DNA of 64,000 nt, from positions 1,970,961-2,034,960 of the forward strand of contig NC_054704.1 of assembly GCF_016097555.1 (NCBI RefSeq), in the 5' to 3' direction. Positions 59,804 to 64,000 of this stretch are shown in pieces. Every line of letters starts with the position of its first letter. Position 1 is the stretch's first letter. The notes under the pieces are model-generated. The model worked only from the letters and a program-made list of their open reading frames with translations, did not search any database and was not told the DNA's origin. Source of the stretch: Gigantopelta aegis. Taxonomy: Eukaryota > Mollusca > Gastropoda > Neomphalida > Peltospiridae. Made by a program: the position numbers and the translations under genes.

Positions 59804-61087
59804 TGATGCACCATTCTAAAACAAGCTAGGGAAAACACTATACTACATGGGCACTAGCAAAAGCTTCTGTGAAGGTTAACGATTTTCAAACATTTGTCGA
59901 ACACTGTGATGTCTGATACTGGTTCTAGGGGTGGTATCGTACAATGATGCTGTGGGTGTTTCATATGGTGTTTGTAAGTGTTTTAAAACCGTGGAGAGAT
60001 TCTTCTCGTCACTAACAACATACGGTGGAAGTGAATTAATTGTTTCTCGTTAAAGGTCACCTGACTGTTGTAGACCAAGCCATCGTGTACAGTGGTCAGC
60101 TGATCGTCGTTAAGTTCCAGTGGCGGTTATAGATCGTCATTTGTGGAGGGTGGTGATGCACTATTCAATACACATTGCTCACATAATAAAGTAAAATAAT
60201 TTCATTTAATTTTATACTTCAAACAGAAACCCCATTCTGTTCACCCCCTCATATATCTGTCCATCGTGTGATTATTACATCTAAAACCCTCATATATCTG
60301 TCCAAATGTTATCGCACAAGAAAATGCATCTGTACAAGACGTTTGGATCAAGCCGTGACTGTGTTGCTATGCCACTACTCCTCGCAATAAATATATATAT
60401 ATAACTATACGAAGTATTTTATTGCCGATCATGACTGTAAGCAGTAACAGGTTATTTCCTTTTACGTCTCACTACAAAGATGTCATCTGTCATTAAAATC
60501 CATGTTCAATTGTCCAGCTTTAATTTCGGAATGCTTATTTAACGGGTTCTCGTTGGCAGTAACGACATACACCATTCTCATTCCCAAAGAAATATTATAT
60601 CTTCATTTATTTTCATTGCAAAATTGAAAATAATCACGTCTTTGTTGGGTTTTTTATGTGGGTTTTTGTTGTTGTTGTGTTTTGTGTTTTTGTGTTTTGT
60701 TTGTTTGGTTTTTTTTTGGGGGGGTCGGGGTTTTGGGGTGTTTCTTTTTGTTTAACTAGATGACACTATCAGGATGTGGTATCTGTCCTCACACGTGGTG
60801 CAGGAACCAATTCACACCTGTCACCCATTCCGCTGTATACCCACGCTCCAAAACGTTAATGCATAGTATTACGAAATAATATCGGTAAACTACACATAGA
60901 GGGATTACCAGTGAACAATAAAACTCGCAATTCTTGACCAGCTACTGGAAGTGATTATGTAAATCATAACATTTGTTACAAGTAGGAACAATCGTAGACC
61001 TAGAAGCGATCGGTGTAGAAAGACATTAGAAAAAGAGTTGATTGTAAAAATATCTACTTTTTATTTAACTGAGGGATAATGAAAACA

Positions 61088-61372
61088 AAGTTTGTTTTGT
61101 TTAACCACACCACTAGAGGACATTTATTAATTAATCATCTGCTATTGGACAGTTGGTAATTCTGACATGTAGTCATTAGAGGAAACCCGCTATATTTTTC
61201 CTAATGTAGCAAGGGATATTTCATATGCGTTTTCCCAAAGACAGGGAAGTACATACCATGGCCTCTGACCAGCTGTGATGCATTAGTTAGAACGAAAAAA
61301 AACAATCAGTTGAATGGATCCACCGAAGTGGTTCGATCCTGCGACGCAAGCACCTCAAGCGAGGACTTGGAA
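61088..61372 (-). mobile_element. tRNA-type SINE, diverged
   Basis: Minus-strand tail (TTTGTTTTGTTTAACCACAC; AATCATCTGCTATTGGA), body (CAAGGGATATTTCATATGCG) and a decayed head (GGTTCGATCCTGCGACG). Confidence 0.8.
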
Positions 61373-61490
61373 CAATGATGATCAACTGTATTAATGTTTT
61401 TGATACAACAGTACTAAACGTCTGATTTCTATGTGAAATGAAGATGAATGTACCGGTTAGTAGTGGAATTAAATACAGACATTTGACCCA

Positions 61491-61628
61491 TGTTTGTGAA
61501 TCAGTTCTATATATAAGTAGAGTTTTTCTATATAATGTTTGTGAATCAGTTCTATATATAAGTAAAGTTTTTCTATATAATGTTTGTGAATCAGTTCTAT
61601 ATATAAGTAGAGTTTTTCTATATAATGT
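61491..61628. repeat. 45-bp tandem repeat, 3 copies
   Basis: The unit contains TTTGTGAATCAGTTCTATAT and ATAAGTAGAGTTTTTCTATA. Confidence 0.95.
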
Positions 61629-61881
61629 TTACACAGGTAAACTATTACCACACGTTTATGTGATCGATAAGATCAGCTTTTGCTGACCGTCACGAAGATT
61701 AATAGTGAGTTTGTCATTAAAATAAAACACACCTCAGAATTGTTCACGTCTTGTGATGTATGGCTTATTTATACATACTGCATACGAGCAACGATTTCAT
61801 ACTCTGGTTATGTGTGGTGCATAGTGCATGGTTCTGGTGATTTTACAATCTTGTCATGACTTTGTATAATTGTCACCAAGA

Positions 61882-61957
61882 CCCTGTTTTACGAAGCGAT
61901 CTTAGCTTTAAGATCACATTAAGTGCATAACTGCGATTGCTTCGTAAAACTGGGCCC
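61882..61957. mobile_element. Foldback MITE, diverged copy
   Basis: CCCTGTTTTACGAAGCGATC ... GATTGCTTCGTAAAACTGGG: same family as the 9820 element, with a shortened right arm. Confidence 0.8.
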
Positions 61958-63381
61958 TGGATTCTATATTTCACAGAAATAAGTCATTCTCAAAATAGAG
62001 TGAACAACCGAGTTGCGAACAACAGCACCCCACCCCCACCCCAAAAAAAAAAAAAAATAATAACAAAATAATAATAATAATAATTACCCCCCTCCCCCCA
62101 AAAAAAAAAAATAATAATAATAATAATAATAAAAAATGCATAAATACATAAACAAACAATACGATGATTGTTGAAAATGTCAAGATTTATTGTTCACATT
62201 TTGTTAGCTATATATCCCAGGACTTAAATATTTAATATGCTTTCTATGGTGATGATACTGAGTGAATTAATGAAAGTCAGTTAGGTTGATTGGAAATGTG
62301 TGTGGTGTGTCAATCCTCTTACTACATGTAATTCTCGTACTAGCAAATCATTTAATCACTGCTAGCTAATGTTTTAATGGGGGGGGGGGGGGGTGTTCTG
62401 AAAATAATGGCTAGACGTGAACAGTTAAATGATATCTGATTCCCAAGGCTGCCGACTTCACCACTCCGTCAGTAGCAGGAATGGCGGCATCAGTGTTCAC
62501 AAAGTAACAACTACTCCCTACCAGTGAAAGAATATTGGATTCTGGCTCCAAAGAACTTGAGAAACATTTACCGTAATCATTACAAGAAATGAAACAAACA
62601 GCATGTACCTGTTTTAGCAGTTTAACTAGTGGTAACGGGAATTATTGTGGGAGGGGGAGGGAGGGCGAGTGCATACTTTGCAAAGCTATCAGTGACAAAA
62701 CGTTCTTGAAGTAATCCAAGAACAACATTGATTGCCCTGATACTCAGTCAGGAAGTGATCTCCACCAACAGAATCGATTTTCACACTGAACAGTTTTCCG
62801 TTTTTGCCACGGATTTTATGTAATGTCTTGGTAACACGAATGACATCAGATCGAGGGACATGTCGGTTTCGAATTATACAACGTTCCAAAACAAGAGAGA
62901 GAAACTCTTATAATTGGTAATACTAGTTTTATCATCAGTACTAGTTTATGACTGCAGTAAATATCAATCCACTGCCAATGGGAAGTATGTGTGCTTTCAA
63001 GTTTTAATACGAAACAACTAATTTGGATTAGCTGGCTGGGGACAGGCATATTTCTCAAACTCTTGCGGTATAGAACTTAATATGTGTACTAAGACAGGAG
63101 ATAATCAGTATTGAATGGATGTCATAGGAATTCCCGAATATCTCCCGTCCCACACATTTTGTTTGCATGTAGATTATGTTATTGCTAAAAACGTCTTGGG
63201 ACAAAATTAAAAACAAAACTGCGTCTTTGAGCAAAATTCCCAGATATGACTCTAAGCAAGAACTTCTGGATTTACATATGACTTCGTCATGGTCAGTGAA
63301 TTTTGAAATCTACCAGCCCCCATGTCAAGTGGATTTTTAAAACGACTTCCCTGGTCTGTATAAGGACTTTCTAAGATTAGC

Positions 63382-63563
63382 CGTGGTATGTGCTATCCTG
63401 TCTGTGGATGGTGCATATAAACGATTCCTTGCTAATGATGGAAAATGTAACGGGTTTCCTCTCTAAGACTAAATGTCAGAATTACTAAATGTTTGACATC
63501 CAATAGCCGATGATTACTAAATCAATGTGCTCTAGTGGTGTTGTTAAACAAAACAAACTTCTT
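63382..63563 (+). mobile_element. tRNA-type SINE, 5'-truncated
   Basis: Body from GTGGTATGTGCTATCCTGTC through the tail TTTGACATCCAATAGCCGAT and GTGCTCTAGTGGTGTTGTTA then AACAAAACAAACTTC. The head is missing. Confidence 0.88.
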
Positions 63564-63896
63564 TTTTGTAGATCAGATATAACGTATTTACGAGCTCCAA
63601 TCTTGTGAAATATACAAAAACTAATACTGATTGTACCTAACATAAACGCTATATATTTTTAGGCTTTTTCACTTTTTCTTTTAGTGTGTTAGTTTTCTTG
63701 TTCTACTGTTGCTGGAAGGTTCTGCTGATGCTACAACTGTACCAGAATAACAAGCAGATTGCTTTATTATTTCAGTAGTTTTAATACTTCAAAATGTTTT
63801 ATGAAACAATGTCCATATTATGTAATAATAATTATCATGACAACAACCTGAATATCTGTGAGTTGTGTAATGTGACCTCTCTGTCTCCGATCGTCT

Positions 63897-63990
<94 letters not shown>
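63897..63990. repeat. (CT)n then (GT)n microsatellites
   Basis: About 27 CT units followed, after GAATGC, by about 20 GT units. Confidence 0.97.
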
Positions 63991-63991
<1 letters not shown>

Positions 63992-64000
63992 TTTCTATAT

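Larger units (their letters stand above)
58112..64000 (+). other. Intron 1 of gene 3 (partial)
   Basis: The intron is at least 5.9 kb and runs off the right edge. It contains a 41-bp and a 45-bp minisatellite, two SINEs, a foldback MITE, AT-rich low-complexity DNA (62030-62150), G15 (62379-62393) and a (CT)n/(GT)n tract. No further exon of gene 3 was recognised. Confidence 0.6.

Overview
This window is animal nuclear DNA, most likely from a mollusc (probably a gastropod). The evidence is spliced genes with GT-AG introns and SAM, CABIT and SH2-type signalling domains, low gene density, many tRNA-headed SINEs of a type I associate with molluscan genomes, Tc1-like and non-LTR elements, TTAA-flanked short inverted-repeat elements and many minisatellites. 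No rRNA gene, stand-alone tRNA gene, CRISPR array, bacterial operon or virus-like/LTR element was seen. The species cannot be fixed by reading alone.

The genes form a small cluster of CABIT-domain signalling genes of the GAREM/THEMIS class. Gene 1 lies on the minus strand (exon 1 at 4652-5009, exon 2 at 2361-3112; 369 aa, CABIT only). Gene 2 lies on the plus strand (exon 1 at 19456-19771, exon 2 at 25422-27151; 681 aa, CABIT + proline-rich motif + SAM, the GAREM layout). Gene 3 lies on the plus strand (exon 1 at 57802-58111; the rest lies beyond the right edge). All three share the same phase-1 intron at the same protein position, which marks them as paralogues. Between genes 2 and 3 a minus-strand reading frame (31109-31624) looks like an SH2 domain of the SLP-76/BLNK kind that has lost the usual FLVR arginine. 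Two isolated candidate exons on the minus strand (16914-17110 and 30295-30472) could not be assigned.

The rest is repeat-dominated. From left to right: a 39-bp minisatellite (1.1-2.1 kb); a 3.3-kb insertion with a 12-bp target duplication (5.9-9.2 kb); two inverted-repeat elements (9.3-9.9 kb); a Tc1-like transposase (12.6-13.5 kb); three adjacent minisatellites (16.4-18.6 kb, and 19.7-24.0 kb inside intron 1 of gene 2); a LINE remnant (27.3-27.6 kb); a 55-bp satellite (33.4-34.8 kb); a LINE split by a 6.7-kb piggyBac-like inverted-repeat element (36.0-44.0 kb) that carries a striking cluster of X-box (RFX-type) palindromes; two related composite repeats (44.3-47.2 and 52.9-54.0 kb); and further satellites up to 61.6 kb. 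About 17 SINE copies or pieces are scattered throughout.

The most striking point is that the 4.2-kb, 30-bp minisatellite of gene 2 is built from the last 30 bp of exon 1 including its 5' splice site. The intron therefore carries on the order of 140 tandem copies of an exon end, many with intact or even perfect splice donors. A similar arrangement, an 88-bp array starting at a candidate donor site, is seen at the orphan exon at 16.9 kb. Elsewhere satellites begin inside mobile-element ends (33.4 kb and 44.8 kb). Tandem amplification that starts at functional edges is a recurring theme of the window.
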